Origin: Nocardioides sp. TF02-7
GTDB taxonomy: Bacteria > Actinomycetota > Actinomycetes > Propionibacteriales > Nocardioidaceae
Length of the DNA: 64,000 nt
Direction: 5' to 3'
Assembly (NCBI RefSeq): GCF_022437945.1
Contig: NZ_CP092535.1
Location: 2,728,001 to 2,792,000 of the forward strand
The position numbers and the translations under genes are program-made. Positions 36,742 to 45,278 of this stretch are shown here, piece after piece; positions within the stretch are counted from its first letter, which is position 1, and every line of letters starts with the position of its first letter. The notes under the pieces are model-generated. The model did no database searches. It was given only the letters and a program-made list of their open reading frames with translations, and had not been told where the DNA came from.

Positions 36742-38001
36742 GGGCGTTCCTCCTGGTTGTCGGGATGGCCGGCGGGCGCCAGCCTGGCGGGGGCGACCGT
36801 GTCGTCCCCTCCGGTGTCGTGGCTGGGGTCGTGGCTGGTGTCGTGGTTGTCGTGGCGGTGGTGATGGTCGTCGGTGTCGGTGTCGTGGTCGTGCTCGGGA
36901 AGCGCGAGGGTGAACGTCGAGCCCTGCCCCTCCACCGACCACACCCGCACGTCGCCGCCGTGGGTCGCGGCCACGTGCTTGACGATCGACAGGCCGAGGC
37001 CGGTGCCGCCGGTGGAGCGGTGGCGCGCCGGGTCGACCCGGTAGAAGCGCTCGAAGATCCGGTCGATCTCCTCGCTCGGGATGCCGATCCCCTGGTCGAC
37101 CACCGACACCTCCACGAAGCCGTCGACCGCCCGGGTGGTGACCAGCACCTTCGAGCCGGGGTCGGAGTAGGCGACCGCGTTGGCGACCAGGTTGGCCACG
37201 GCCGCGGCGACCTGCTCCTCGTTGCCGCGCACCCACAGGCCCGGCTGCCCCTCGACCAGCACGCTGATGTCCTTCGCGCCCGCGTCGATCGCGCTGGTGT
37301 CGACGGCGACCGTGATCACGTCGTCGACGCTGACCGGCGCCGGCGACTCGATCGGCTCGTCGCCCTGCAGCCGCGAGAGCTCGATGACCTGCTGCACCAG
37401 GTGGGACAGCCGGTCGCTCTCGGTGAGCATCCGGCTCGCGAACCGCTGCACCGCCTCGGGGTCGTCCGACGCGTCGTGCACCGCCTCGGCGAGCAGCCGG
37501 ATCGCACCGACCGGCGTCTTGAGCTCGTGGCTGACGTTGGCGACGAAGTCGCGGCGCACCGCCTCGACGCGACGCTCGCGGGTGCGGTCCTCGACCAGCG
37601 CGAGCACCAGGCGGGAGCCCAGCGGCGCGACCCGGGCGGTGACGTGGCGCGGCGGGCCGGAGGTGCGGGGGCACGATCAGCTCGGTCTCGCGGATCTGGC
37701 CGTCACGGCGTACCTCCCGGACCAGGTCGCCGAGCTCGTCGAGGAGCAGGCCGGTGCCGCGGACGAACCCCATCGCGTACGCCGGCGCGGACGCCTTCAC
37801 GACGACGTCACCGTCGTCGACGACGACAGCGCTGCTGCGCAGCACGGACAGCACGGTGGCGACACCGGGCGGCACCAACGGCTCCTCGACCCGGGGCTGC
37901 CGGTGCTGCTGGCGATCGCTGATGTGCCAGGCGAGCACCGCACCGCCCGCCACGAGGGAGCCGAGCACCCCGGCGAGCACCGCCTGAGTCGTCGGATCCA
38001 C
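36738..38001 (-). CDS. senX3: Sensor histidine kinase SenX3, one frame break, His/Asp-rich tail
   Basis: 420 residues after removing one C near 37668. One N-terminal membrane segment (AVLAGVLGSLVAGGAVLAWH), a PAS-like region (SSAVVVDDGDVVVKASAPA), H-box VSHELKTPVGAIRLLAEAV, N-box NLVANAVAYSDPG, and the ATP-binding GTGLGLSIVKHVAATHGG. The C-terminus continues with a tail of about 45 residues rich in His and Asp (EHDHDTDTDDHHHRHDNHD), not part of the kinase domain. ATG 38001. Its gene overlaps regX3 and is divergent from phoU. Confidence 0.92.
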
Positions 38002-38062
38002 GTCTCGATCGTACGGCGGCGCACGGATCGGGCTCCGAATCGCGGATGCCGGGCTTCCGAGT

Positions 38063-38084
38063 GTTCATCTCACGTTCACCTGGT
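38063..38084. promoter_or_regulatory. PHO-box-like direct repeat
   Basis: GTTCATCTCAC (38063-38073) followed directly by GTTCACCTGGT (38074-38084): two 11-bp units beginning GTTCA(T/C)C, the layout known for PhoP/RegX3-type boxes in actinomycetes. It is in the 121-bp gap between senX3 and phoU and could serve both genes. RegX3 binding is inferred. Confidence 0.65.
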
Positions 38085-38122
38085 CCCGCTCTTTGGACAA
38101 CTCGGCGACCTAGGGTCGGGCC

Positions 38123-38774
38123 ATGCGCGACGCCTACCAGGACCAGCTCGACTCGGTCTTCGACGACCTCACCGCTCTCTGCCGCCGGGTGGAGACCGCC
38201 GTGGAGAAGGCCACCCAGGCCCCTGATGACCGGCGACGTCACCGTCGCCGAGGAGGTCATCAGCGGCGACGCCGAGATCGACCGCGGTCGCGAGCAGGTC
38301 GAGGAGGAGGCGTTCAACCTCCTGTCGCTGCAGCAGCCGGTCGCCACCGACCTGCGCACGATCGTCGCCGCGCTGCGGATGGTCAGCGAGCTCGAGCGGA
38401 TGGGCGACCTGTCGGTGCACGTCGCCAAGGTCGCCCGGCTGCGGGTGCCCGAGATCGCCGTCCCGGCGGACGTGCGACCGACGGTGGCGCAGATGGCGCG
38501 CGTCGCCAAGGACATGGTCAGCCGGGTGTGCGACGTGATCGCCACCCGCGACGTCGAGGCGGCGATCGCGCTCGGCAAGGCCGACGAGGAGATGGACGCG
38601 CTGCGCCGGCGCAGCTTCGGCGAGCTGCTCGGCGACGACTGGACCCACGGGGTCGAGGCCGCCGTCGACATCGCGCTGCTCGGCCGCTACTACGAGCGGA
38701 TCGCCGACCACGCCGTGTCGATCGCCAACCGGGTGGTCTTCGTCGTCACGGGGCACCACCCGGCGATGTCGTAG
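38123..38774 (+). CDS. phoU: Phosphate signalling protein PhoU, one frame break
   Basis: 216 residues after removing one C near 38221. Two three-helix bundles: MRDAYQDQLDSVFDDLTALC, EVISGDAEIDRGREQVEEEA, LQQPVATDLRTIVAALRMVSELERMGDLSVHVAKVA, and RYYERIADHAVSIANRVVF. The metal-coordinating patterns ERMGD and ERIADHA are intact. PhoU couples the Pst transporter to SenX3/RegX3 and keeps the system off in phosphate. Divergent from senX3; no pst genes are in the window. Confidence 0.93.
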
Positions 38775-38804
38775 CCCACGCCGCCGGCGACGTCGCGGGG
38801 TGGC

Positions 38805-39551
38805 TCAGCGCCCCTGGTTGGCCACCGCCGCCGCAGCGGCCGCGGCCGCCTCGGGGTCGAGGTAGCGGCCGCCGCGGGTGACCGGCTGGAGGGTCTGCTC
38901 GTCGAGCTCGTAGACCAGCGGCATGCCGGTCGGCACGTTGAGGCCCGCGATCTCCTGGTCACCGATCTGGTCGAGGTGCTTGATGATCGCGCGGAGGCTG
39001 TTGCCATGGGCGGCGACCAGCACGGTGTGGCCGGCGCGCAGGTCGGGGACGATGCCGGCCTCCCAGTAGGGGAGCATCCGGGCGATGACGTCCTTGAGGC
39101 ACTCGGTGCGCGGCATCTCCTCGCCGAGGTCGGCGTAGCGGGGGTCGCCCACCTGGGAGTACTCGTCGTCGTCGGCCAGCGGCGGCGGCGGGACGTCGAA
39201 CGAGCGGCGCCAGAGCATGAACTGCTCCTCGCCGTACTGCTCCAGCGTCTGCTTCTTGTCCTTGCCCTGCAGGGCGCCGTAGTGGCGCTCGTTGAGGCGC
39301 CACGAGCGGCGGACGGGGATCCAGTGCCGGTCGGCCGCGTCGAGGGCCAGCGCCGCGGTGTTGATCGCGCGCCGCTGGAGGCTGGTGTGGACGACGGTCG
39401 GCAGCAGCCCGGCCTCGACCAGCTGCTCGCCGCCGCGGACGGCCTCGGCCTCGCCCTTCTCGGTGAGGGCCACGTCGACCCAGCCGGTGAACAGGTTCTT
39501 GGCGTTCCACTCGCTCTCGCCGTGGCGGAGCAGGATCAGCGTGTAGGTCAT
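38805..39551 (-). CDS. gpmA: 2,3-bisphosphoglycerate-dependent phosphoglycerate mutase
   Basis: Interconverts 3- and 2-phosphoglycerate in glycolysis. 248 residues, typical length. Phosphohistidine motif [20 protein letters not shown], substrate motif [18 protein letters not shown], and the second histidine in [16 protein letters not shown] 39551. In Mycobacterium the orthologue gpm1 also lies next to senX3/regX3, so the arrangement is conserved. Convergent with phoU. Confidence 0.96.
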   Translation of the reverse strand: MTYTLILLRHGESEWNAKNLFTGWVDVALTEKGEAEAVRGGEQLVEAGLLPTVVHTSLQRRAINTAALALDAADRHWIPVRRSWRLNERHYGALQGKDKKQTLEQYGEEQFMLWRRSFDVPPPPLADDDEYSQVGDPRYADLGEEMPRTECLKDVIARMLPYWEAGIVPDLRAGHTVLVAAHGNSLRAIIKHLDQIGDQEIAGLNVPTGMPLVYELDEQTLQPVTRGGRYLDPEAAAAAAAAVANQGR

Positions 39552-39570
39552 CGTCGGGCTTCCGCGGGGC

Positions 39571-40158
39571 TCAGTGCCCGCCGTCCTCGGGGGCCTCGGT
39601 GGGGTGGTCGCAGAGGTACGTCGCGTCCGCCTCCTCCGTCTCCTCGGAGGCGGTCTCCGCGGCCGCGTCGCCCGACTCGCCGGCCGACGCGGGCAGCTCG
39701 ATGTCGGCGTACTGGCCGCAGTGCTTGACCACCGGCACGTCCAGCGACACCGACTCGTCGGTGGTGAAGGTGAAGGTCAGCGTGACGAAGTCGCCGGCGG
39801 TGAAGTCGCCGGTCACCACGACCGGCTCGGCGTCGTCGCCCGACAGGTTGAGCTTCTCGTTGGGGGCGACGGCGACGTCGGTCAGCTCGACGGACAGCCC
39901 GTTGCCCTCGACCGCCGCCAGCTCGATGGGCTCCTCGTCGCCGTAGTAGTTGTTGACGAGCGTGCCGATGAGGCGGCCCTGGCCGGGCTCCGCCGCGACG
40001 ACCCGCGCACCGAGCACGTCGACCTTCGCGCTGCGGTCGTGCGCGCCCGCGCCGATCAGGTTGACGCGGTCGGTGGGGTAGTCGAAGCCGCAGGACGACA
40101 GCAGGGCGGCCACGGGCAGCACCGCCGCCACGATTGCGGTCGAGCGTCGGTTGAGCAT
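39571..40158 (-). CDS. Lipoprotein, LpqE-like
   Basis: 195 residues from ATG 40158 (GGAGG 8 nt upstream); a second ATG at 40194 is less likely because it would put charged residues before the signal. Signal [20 protein letters not shown] with lipobox LSSC, then [37 protein letters not shown], a beta-rich domain, and an acidic Ala/Glu-rich C-terminus with two cysteines. Mycobacterial LpqE lies beside carD in the same way. A copper-chaperone-like fold has been proposed for the broader family; function unknown. Confidence 0.72.
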   Translation of the reverse strand: MLNRRSTAIVAAVLPVAALLSSCGFDYPTDRVNLIGAGAHDRSAKVDVLGARVVAAEPGQGRLIGTLVNNYYGDEEPIELAAVEGNGLSVELTDVAVAPNEKLNLSGDDAEPVVVTGDFTAGDFVTLTFTFTTDESVSLDVPVVKHCGQYADIELPASAGESGDAAAETASEETEEADATYLCDHPTEAPEDGGH

Positions 40159-40303
40159 TCGGCAGGCCTCCGCTGCGTCATCGGTGGACATCACAGGACG
40201 ATCGTGCTCACGGGGAGCGAGGTCACTCTATCGGCCACGGGCGGCCGGGTCGGCGGCCGGTCCGCGCCGAGCGGCTACCGGGCGGCCACCGGGCGGCGCG
40301 CGC

Positions 40304-41197
40304 TCAGCGGGTGAGCCCGTCGCGCACCCCGACGACGACGATCAGGCCCACGACCACCGCGGTGTAGACGCTCGAGAGCGCCAGCAGCCGGGTCGCCCCG
40401 ATCCGCAGGCCGAGCCGGAGCGGGAGGTGGGTCCACCCGTCCTCGTGGTCGGCCACCAGGCCCCAGACCGAGAGCAGGAAGTGCACGCCGATGCCGAGCA
40501 GCGCCGCGAGCACGGTGATCGACGTCTGCGGCGGGTCGCCGACGGCCTGGCCGCCCCACCCGCCGTAGGAGAGGTAGGCGGGCAGCAGGGCGAAGGACAC
40601 CGCCCACGACCACCACGACAGCACCCCGGTGCGGAGCACCACGTTGCCGAGCATCCCGACGCAGACCGCCCCGAGGTAGATGCAGCCCGCGGTGATGCCG
40701 GTCGTGATCGACAGCGGCACCAGCACCAGGGCGGCGACGACGATGGCGTACCAGACGGTGCCGGTCTCCAGCCGGCCCTCCGCGAGCGGCTTGCCGGGGG
40801 TGCCGTGCGCCTGGTCGCGCGGCTTGTCGACGATGTCGTTGTGCCAGCCGAGGATCGCCTGGCCGACGAGCACGGTGAGCGCCACGACCCCGGCCTCGCG
40901 CGCCGGGCGGCCGGCGAGCGCGGCCGCCGCTCCCATGGCGAGGGCGGTCACGACCGCGTGCTTGGCGTGGGCAGCCCGGAGCAGCTGCAGCGGCACCCAG
41001 CGACGGGAGGCGAGGAAGCCCTCCTTGGGGGCGACGTACGCGTCGCGGTCGTCCTCGTCGTCGACCGCGAGCGGTACGTCGTCCTCGAGGGGTTCGTCGT
41101 CGTCGAGGGGCGCGTCGTTGTCGAGGGGCTCGACGTCCTCCTCCACGACGCCTCCCTGCCCGGCGGAGCCGCGTCGTCGCCAGCGCTGCAGTGCCAT
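40304..41197 (-). CDS. UbiA-family prenyltransferase
   Basis: 297 residues. N-terminal acidic low-complexity stretch (EEDVEPLDNDAPLDDDEPLE), then a membrane domain of about eight segments. The first aspartate-rich motif is GWHNDIVDKPRDQ (NDxxD form); the second region is less clear (GLVADHEDGW). Members attach polyprenyl groups to aromatic rings (menaquinone, heme O, decaprenyl-ribose). ATG 41197 chosen because upstream in-frame residues are not hydrophobic or conserved. Divergent from carD. The exact acceptor cannot be told. Confidence 0.83.
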   Translation of the reverse strand: MALQRWRRRGSAGQGGVVEEDVEPLDNDAPLDDDEPLEDDVPLAVDDEDDRDAYVAPKEGFLASRRWVPLQLLRAAHAKHAVVTALAMGAAAALAGRPAREAGVVALTVLVGQAILGWHNDIVDKPRDQAHGTPGKPLAEGRLETGTVWYAIVVAALVLVPLSITTGITAGCIYLGAVCVGMLGNVVLRTGVLSWWSWAVSFALLPAYLSYGGWGGQAVGDPPQTSITVLAALLGIGVHFLLSVWGLVADHEDGWTHLPLRLGLRIGATRLLALSSVYTAVVVGLIVVVGVRDGLTR

Positions 41198-41408
41198 GGC
41201 GAGCAGTATCGACCAACCGCCGCGACCGTGGGTGCCGACGCGGCGTTTCGGGGCCTCCCCGACCGAGCCGACCGGCGCCAGAAGGTGGTCCGCAACACAC
41301 CGATGCGGTTCTGTCAAGCCCGCGATTGGGCCTCTGACCTGCGCAAACGCTTTCTGAGGTAGGGGCCGGACGTGATAGGATGGCCTTCTAGGAAGGGGTT
41401 CAGCACAT

Positions 41409-41894
41409 ATGACTTTCACCGTCGGCGAAACCGTCGTCTACCCCAATCACGGGGCCGCAGTGATCGAGGACATCGAGATGCGGAAGATCAAGGGGGAGGA
41501 GCGGCAGTACCTCGTACTTCGGATCGTAGCCCAGCAGGACCTGGTGGTTCGGGTCCCGGCCTGCAACCTGGACCTGGTCGGAGTTCGCGACGTCGTCGAC
41601 AAGGAGGGCCTGGACCGCGTGTTCGGCGTCCTGCGCGCCGAGCACGTCGAGGAGCCCACCAACTGGTCGCGCCGCTACAAGGCCAACCTGGAGAAGCTGC
41701 ACAGCGGCGACGTCATGAAGGTCGCCGAGGTCGTGCGCGACCTGTGGCGCCGCGAGCGTGACCGCGGCCTGTCGGCCGGCGAGAAGCGGATGCTCGCCAA
41801 GGCGCGGCAGATCCTGGTGTCCGAGCTCGCGCTCGCCGAGCACACCAACGAGGACAAGGCCGAGACGATCCTCGACGAGGTTCTCGCCTCCTGA
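41409..41894 (+). CDS. carD: CarD-family RNA polymerase-binding transcription factor
   Basis: 161 residues, essential actinobacterial regulator that binds the RNA polymerase beta subunit and stabilises open complexes, notably at rRNA promoters. N-terminal Tudor-like domain ([25 protein letters not shown]) and C-terminal helical DNA-binding domain with the key tryptophan region [23 protein letters not shown] 41409; AGGAAGG lies 13 nt upstream. A possible -10 TAGGAT is at 41376-41381 with no clear -35. The 211-bp gap to the divergent prenyltransferase gene shows nothing else I can name. Followed by a strong terminator. Confidence 0.96.
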   Translation: MTFTVGETVVYPNHGAAVIEDIEMRKIKGEERQYLVLRIVAQQDLVVRVPACNLDLVGVRDVVDKEGLDRVFGVLRAEHVEEPTNWSRRYKANLEKLHSGDVMKVAEVVRDLWRRERDRGLSAGEKRMLAKARQILVSELALAEHTNEDKAETILDEVLAS

Positions 41895-41933
41895 CGCCCG
41901 CCAGCACGGTCGGCTGCCCGATCGACTGACAAC

Positions 41934-41967
41934 GAGGCCCCGCGGACCATCCGGTCCGCGGGGCCTC
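41934..41967 (+). terminator. Hairpin terminator after carD
   Basis: Perfect 15-bp stem: GAGGCCCCGCGGACC at 41934-41948, loop ATCC, GGTCCGCGGGGCCTC at 41953-41967, starting 39 bp after the carD stop. There is no T-run, as is common in high-GC actinomycetes. Confidence 0.85.
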
Positions 41968-42046
41968 GTCGTGTGCGGGGCTCGTCGTCGGCGGGCCGGG
42001 TGGTCCTGGTCGTCGCCGGGCCGGGTGTCCCCTGGTCGCCGCCGGG

Positions 42047-42101
42047 CCGGGGACGTCATACGGTTGGTGGCGATGACCCTCGATGCGTATGACGTCCCCG
42101 G
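42047..42101. repeat. Palindromic element, copy 1 (CGTCATACG family)
   Basis: Perfect 16-bp arms CCGGGGACGTCATACG (42047-42062) and CGTATGACGTCCCCGG (42086-42101) around 23 nt. Related elements at 52086 and 53067 share the CGTCATACG/CGTATGACG core; this copy also shares the loop words GGCGAT and CCCTCG with copy 2. The ATG of the following gene (42073) lies in the loop and the right arm lies inside its reading frame. Confidence 0.8.
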
Positions 42102-42699
42102 CAGCGACGACGTGACCGGCGACGAGACCGACGACGAGACCGGCGAGACCGGCGGTGCGCCGCGCGCGCTCGGGTTCGTCGTCGAGGCCGACCGGGGCTC
42201 GCTGCCCTTCCACCTGATCCACGGCGAGGCGCTGGTCGCCGCGGCCGCCTGGGCGGCCGGGGAGGCTGAGATCGACCTGGTCGACCTCACCGTCCCCTGG
42301 GAGGCGGTCGCCGACGAGGGGCTGCCGGTCGTCCTGCACGACCCGCTGTGCCCGATGACGCCGCCGGCGTTCCTCGCCGCGTGCCTGCGCACGGCCGTGG
42401 CGCAGGACGCCGTCGTCGTGGGCACACGCCCGGTCACCGACACCGTCAAGCAGGTGGCCGACGGCCGGCTCGGCGCCACCGTCGACCGCGACACCCTGGT
42501 CGCGGTCTGCTCGCCGGTGGTGCTGCCGGCCCGGGTCGTCGCCGAGCTGCCGGGCCTGCCGACGACCGACTTCGCCGGGCTCGTCGACCGGCTGCGGGCG
42601 TCGTACGACGTCGTCTGGGCGGACGCCCCGGCGGAGGCGCGCCGGGTGGCCGACGACGAGGACCTGCGGGTCCTCGCGGCGCTCACCGACCCGCGCTGA
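42073..42699 (+). CDS. IspD-like protein lacking the nucleotide-binding N-terminus
   Basis: 208 residues; start uncertain because ATG 42073 lies in a palindrome loop and similarity begins near residue 32 (RALGFVVEADRGSLPFHLIHGEALVAAAAWAAG). Middle and C-terminal blocks align with IspD: VVLHDPLCPMTPPAFLAACL (cf. HDAARP), GTRPVTDTVKQV, GATVDRDTLVAVCSPVVLP, and EARRVADDEDL (cf. NIKVTRPEDL). The glycine-rich CTP loop is absent, so it is unlikely to be an active cytidylyltransferase alone. It faces the real ispD with a 17-bp overlap of the two ends. Possible partner subunit; see finding. Confidence 0.7.
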   Translation: MTLDAYDVPGSDDVTGDETDDETGETGGAPRALGFVVEADRGSLPFHLIHGEALVAAAAWAAGEAEIDLVDLTVPWEAVADEGLPVVLHDPLCPMTPPAFLAACLRTAVAQDAVVVGTRPVTDTVKQVADGRLGATVDRDTLVAVCSPVVLPARVVAELPGLPTTDFAGLVDRLRASYDVVWADAPAEARRVADDEDLRVLAALTDPR

Positions 42700-43376
42700 C
42701 GCGGGCGGCCGCGTCGAGGTCCTCCGGGTAGGTGACCTTGAGGTTGTCGGGGCCCGCCCGGCACCGCGAGGATCCGCAGGTCCGGCCGGTAGCGCTCGAG
42801 GCAGGCCGCGGTGTCGGTGCCCTCGAAGCCGTCGGCCGCCGCCGCGGCGTAGGCCTCCAGCAGGGGAGCCGCCCGGAACGCCTGCGGGGTCTGCACCGCG
42901 ACCAGCCCCGCCGGCGACGACCCCGCCGACGCCGCGCGCGGGAGCAGGCCGGGCAGCCGCACGGTCGGCACGGCGCCACCGGACTCCCGGGCGACGCTCA
43001 CCACCTCCTCGAAGAGCGCGGCGGTCGCGAGCGGCCGGGCCCCGTCGTGCACGACGACCACGTCGACCTCGCCGGCCTCGATCCGCGGCGCGAGCACCCG
43101 CAGCGCCGCCTGCTCCGACGCGTGCCGGGTGGCACCGCCGTCGACCAGGAGCAGCTCCCGGTCGCGCAGGTGGGGCGCGAGCGCCGCGGCGACCGCGTCC
43201 CGCTCGCCGGGGCGGCTCACGACGACGACCGGGTCGACCCCCGGGACGTCGAGGACGGTGCCGACCGACCGGGCCAGCACCGGCACCCCGCGCAGCGGGA
43301 GCAGCACCTTGTTGACGGCCGCGCCGACGTGGGATCCGCTCCCGGCGGCGAGGACCACGACGGCGGCGGACGGCAC
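42683..43376 (-). CDS. ispD: 2-C-methyl-D-erythritol 4-phosphate cytidylyltransferase, divergent, one frame break
   Basis: Makes CDP-methylerythritol in the MEP isoprenoid pathway. 230 residues after removing one C near 42758. Nucleotide loop VVVLAAGSGSHVGAAVNKVL (the arginine of the usual GxGxR is replaced by histidine, lysine kept), VVVHDGARPL, VAVQTPQAFR, and DNLKVTYPEDLD with the C-terminal lysine. The usual PVTDT(I/V)K and VDR arm is missing and replaced by VPTVRLPGLLPRAASAG. GTG 43376. Near ispF, as in many actinomycetes. Confidence 0.86.
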
Positions 43377-43469
43377 GCGGCGAAGCCTACGACGCCCGGT
43401 GAGCCAGCGTTTTCGTGGCTGTTACACGCCGAAACGCCGACGTGAACAGTGCCCCCTACCGTCGGCGGC

Positions 43470-43838
43470 ATGGCTGCTCGGTCCGGACCGGAGGACGAAT
43501 GGCAGCCGGTGTGCCGGATCGCGGACCTCGAGGTCGACCGCGGTGCCACCGCGCTGGTCCACGGCCAGGCCGTCGCGATCTTCCGGATGCCCGACGACAC
43601 CGTGTTCGCGCTCGGCAACCACGACCCGTTCGGGCGTGGAGGCGCGGGCGGCATCGCCAAGGGCATCGTCGGCCGCCGCGCCGACGTGCCGTTCGTCGCC
43701 TCGCCCGCGCACCGGCACGCGTTCGACCTCCGCACCGGACGGTGCCTCGACGACGCCCACGTGTCGGTGCCGGCGTACGCCGTGCGGGTGGCCGAGGGCG
43801 TCGTGCTGGTCGGCCACCGGATCGTCAGCGCGGTCTGA
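43470..43838 (+). CDS. NirD-like nitrite reductase small subunit (Rieske fold without cluster ligands)
   Basis: 122 residues from ATG 43470. WQPVCRIADLEVDRGATALV, AIFRMPDDTVFALGNHDPFG, and VASPAHRHAFDLRTGRCLDD match NirD. Both Rieske cysteines are absent (GNHDPF and SPAH), as in E. coli NirD, so no 2Fe-2S cluster is expected. No nirB is in the window, so it may serve a distant NirB or have another role. Divergent from ispD; its end overlaps the convergent hydrolase gene by 14 bp. Confidence 0.83.
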   Translation: MAARSGPEDEWQPVCRIADLEVDRGATALVHGQAVAIFRMPDDTVFALGNHDPFGRGGAGGIAKGIVGRRADVPFVASPAHRHAFDLRTGRCLDDAHVSVPAYAVRVAEGVVLVGHRIVSAV

Positions 43839-44743
43839 GGTCGCGGGCGCCGGCCGCCAGGGCGCGGTCGACGAGCTGGCCGAGCTCCTCGCTGACCAGC
43901 GACCGGCGCTCGAACGGCGGGTAGTGCCCGGCGTCCGGCGCCACCAGCAGGCGGGCGCCGCGGATGCCCGACGCGAGCCGGGCCGCGTGGTCGGGCGGGG
44001 GTCAGCCGGTCGCGGCTGCCGACGAGGACCGTCGTCGGGACGTCGGCGAACGCCTTCAGGTTGCCGACCCGGTCGTGGGTCATCATGTCCTTGAAGAACC
44101 CGGACATCGTCTTTGGCGAGCAGTTGATGATCTGGTCGACGACGTGCCCGACGTCGCGCGGCCGCTGCGGCCGGCCGAGGAGGATCCGGCGCACCACCTG
44201 GCGCTCGACGAGCGGGAACCGCTGACGACCGGTGCGGCCCATCAGCCGGGCCCGGGCGGCGAGCAGGAACGGCAGCCGGTCGCGCAGGGCAGGGCCGAGC
44301 TCCTCGGGCAGGCCGAGGGTCACCCGGTGCAGGTCGCCGCACGACGTCGAGACCAGCAGCAGACCGGCCAGCCGGGGGAGCAGGTCGGGCCGCTCCTCCG
44401 GGAGCGCGGTGATCGTCATGCCGCCGACGGAGTGGCCGGCGACCACGAGCGGGCCCTCCGGCGCGTGCTCGTCGACGACGGTGCCGAGGTCGCGGGCCAG
44501 CCACGGCACCGTGCACCGCGACTCCGGGGGCTGCTCCGACCGGCCGTGCCCGCGGTGGTCCCAGGTGACCAGCCGGATGCCGTGCCCGTAGCGGGAGAGC
44601 AGGTCGTGGACCTGGTAGTGCCAGTCGGACTCGTCCGCGGTCCAGCAGTGCGAGAGCAGCACCGTCACCGGCGCGTCGGCCGGTCCGTGCACGGTCACGT
44701 GCAGCCGCAGGCCGTCGCCGGCGGTCACGGTGTGCGTGGTCAT
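43825..44743 (-). CDS. Alpha/beta hydrolase, one frame break
   Basis: 305 residues after removing one base near 44000. [20 protein letters not shown] at the N-terminus, [14 protein letters not shown], nucleophile elbow [12 protein letters not shown], acid in [12 protein letters not shown] and histidine in [14 protein letters not shown] (in the shifted frame). ATG 44743 overlaps the ispF stop (ATGA), so it is in the ispF transcript. Substrate unknown; the sequence resembles haloperoxidase/esterase-type members. Confidence 0.85.
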
Positions 44744-45256
44744 GCGTCGACTCCGGGTACGCCGTGCACCAGCGCCGTCGCGACCGCCGCGACGCCCTCG
44801 CCACGGCCGGTGAGGCCCAGGCCGTCGGTCGTGGTGGCCGACAGCGACACCGGTGCGCCGACCGCCGCGGAGAGCGCCGCCTGCGCCTCGTCACGGCGGG
44901 TCCCGAGCCGTGGCCGGTTGCCGATCACCTGCACCGCGACGTTGCCGACCTCGAAGCCCGCCGCGCGCACCCGGCGTACGGTCTCGGCGAGCAGCGCGCT
45001 GCCCGCCGCACCCGCCCACGCCGGGTCCGCCGTGCCGAAGTTGCTGCCGAGGTCGCCGAGGCCCGCCGCCGACAGCAAGGCGTCGCACGCGGCGTGCGCC
45101 GCCACGTCGGCGTCGGAGTGCCCCCTCCAGGGTGTGGTCCTCGTCCGGCCAGGCCAGCCCGGCCAGGCGGAGAGGCGGGTCGCCGGCGCCCCGCGGCACC
45201 AGCCGGTGGACGTCGGTCCCGACGCCGATCCGCACGTTGTTCACGGCGCTGATCAT
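44740..45256 (-). CDS. ispF: 2-C-methyl-D-erythritol 2,4-cyclodiphosphate synthase, one frame break
   Basis: MEP-pathway cyclase, 171 residues after removing one G near 45123. Zinc-site motif [13 protein letters not shown] with the DxH pair, [12 protein letters not shown] (read across the break), [16 protein letters not shown], and C-terminal [20 protein letters not shown] 45256 or the GTG at 45244 are both possible starts. Downstream alpha/beta hydrolase overlaps by 4 nt. Divergent from the molybdopterin oxidoreductase gene, with starts almost touching. Confidence 0.92.
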
Positions 45257-45278
45257 GCCTGAGGGGACAATCGTCGTC

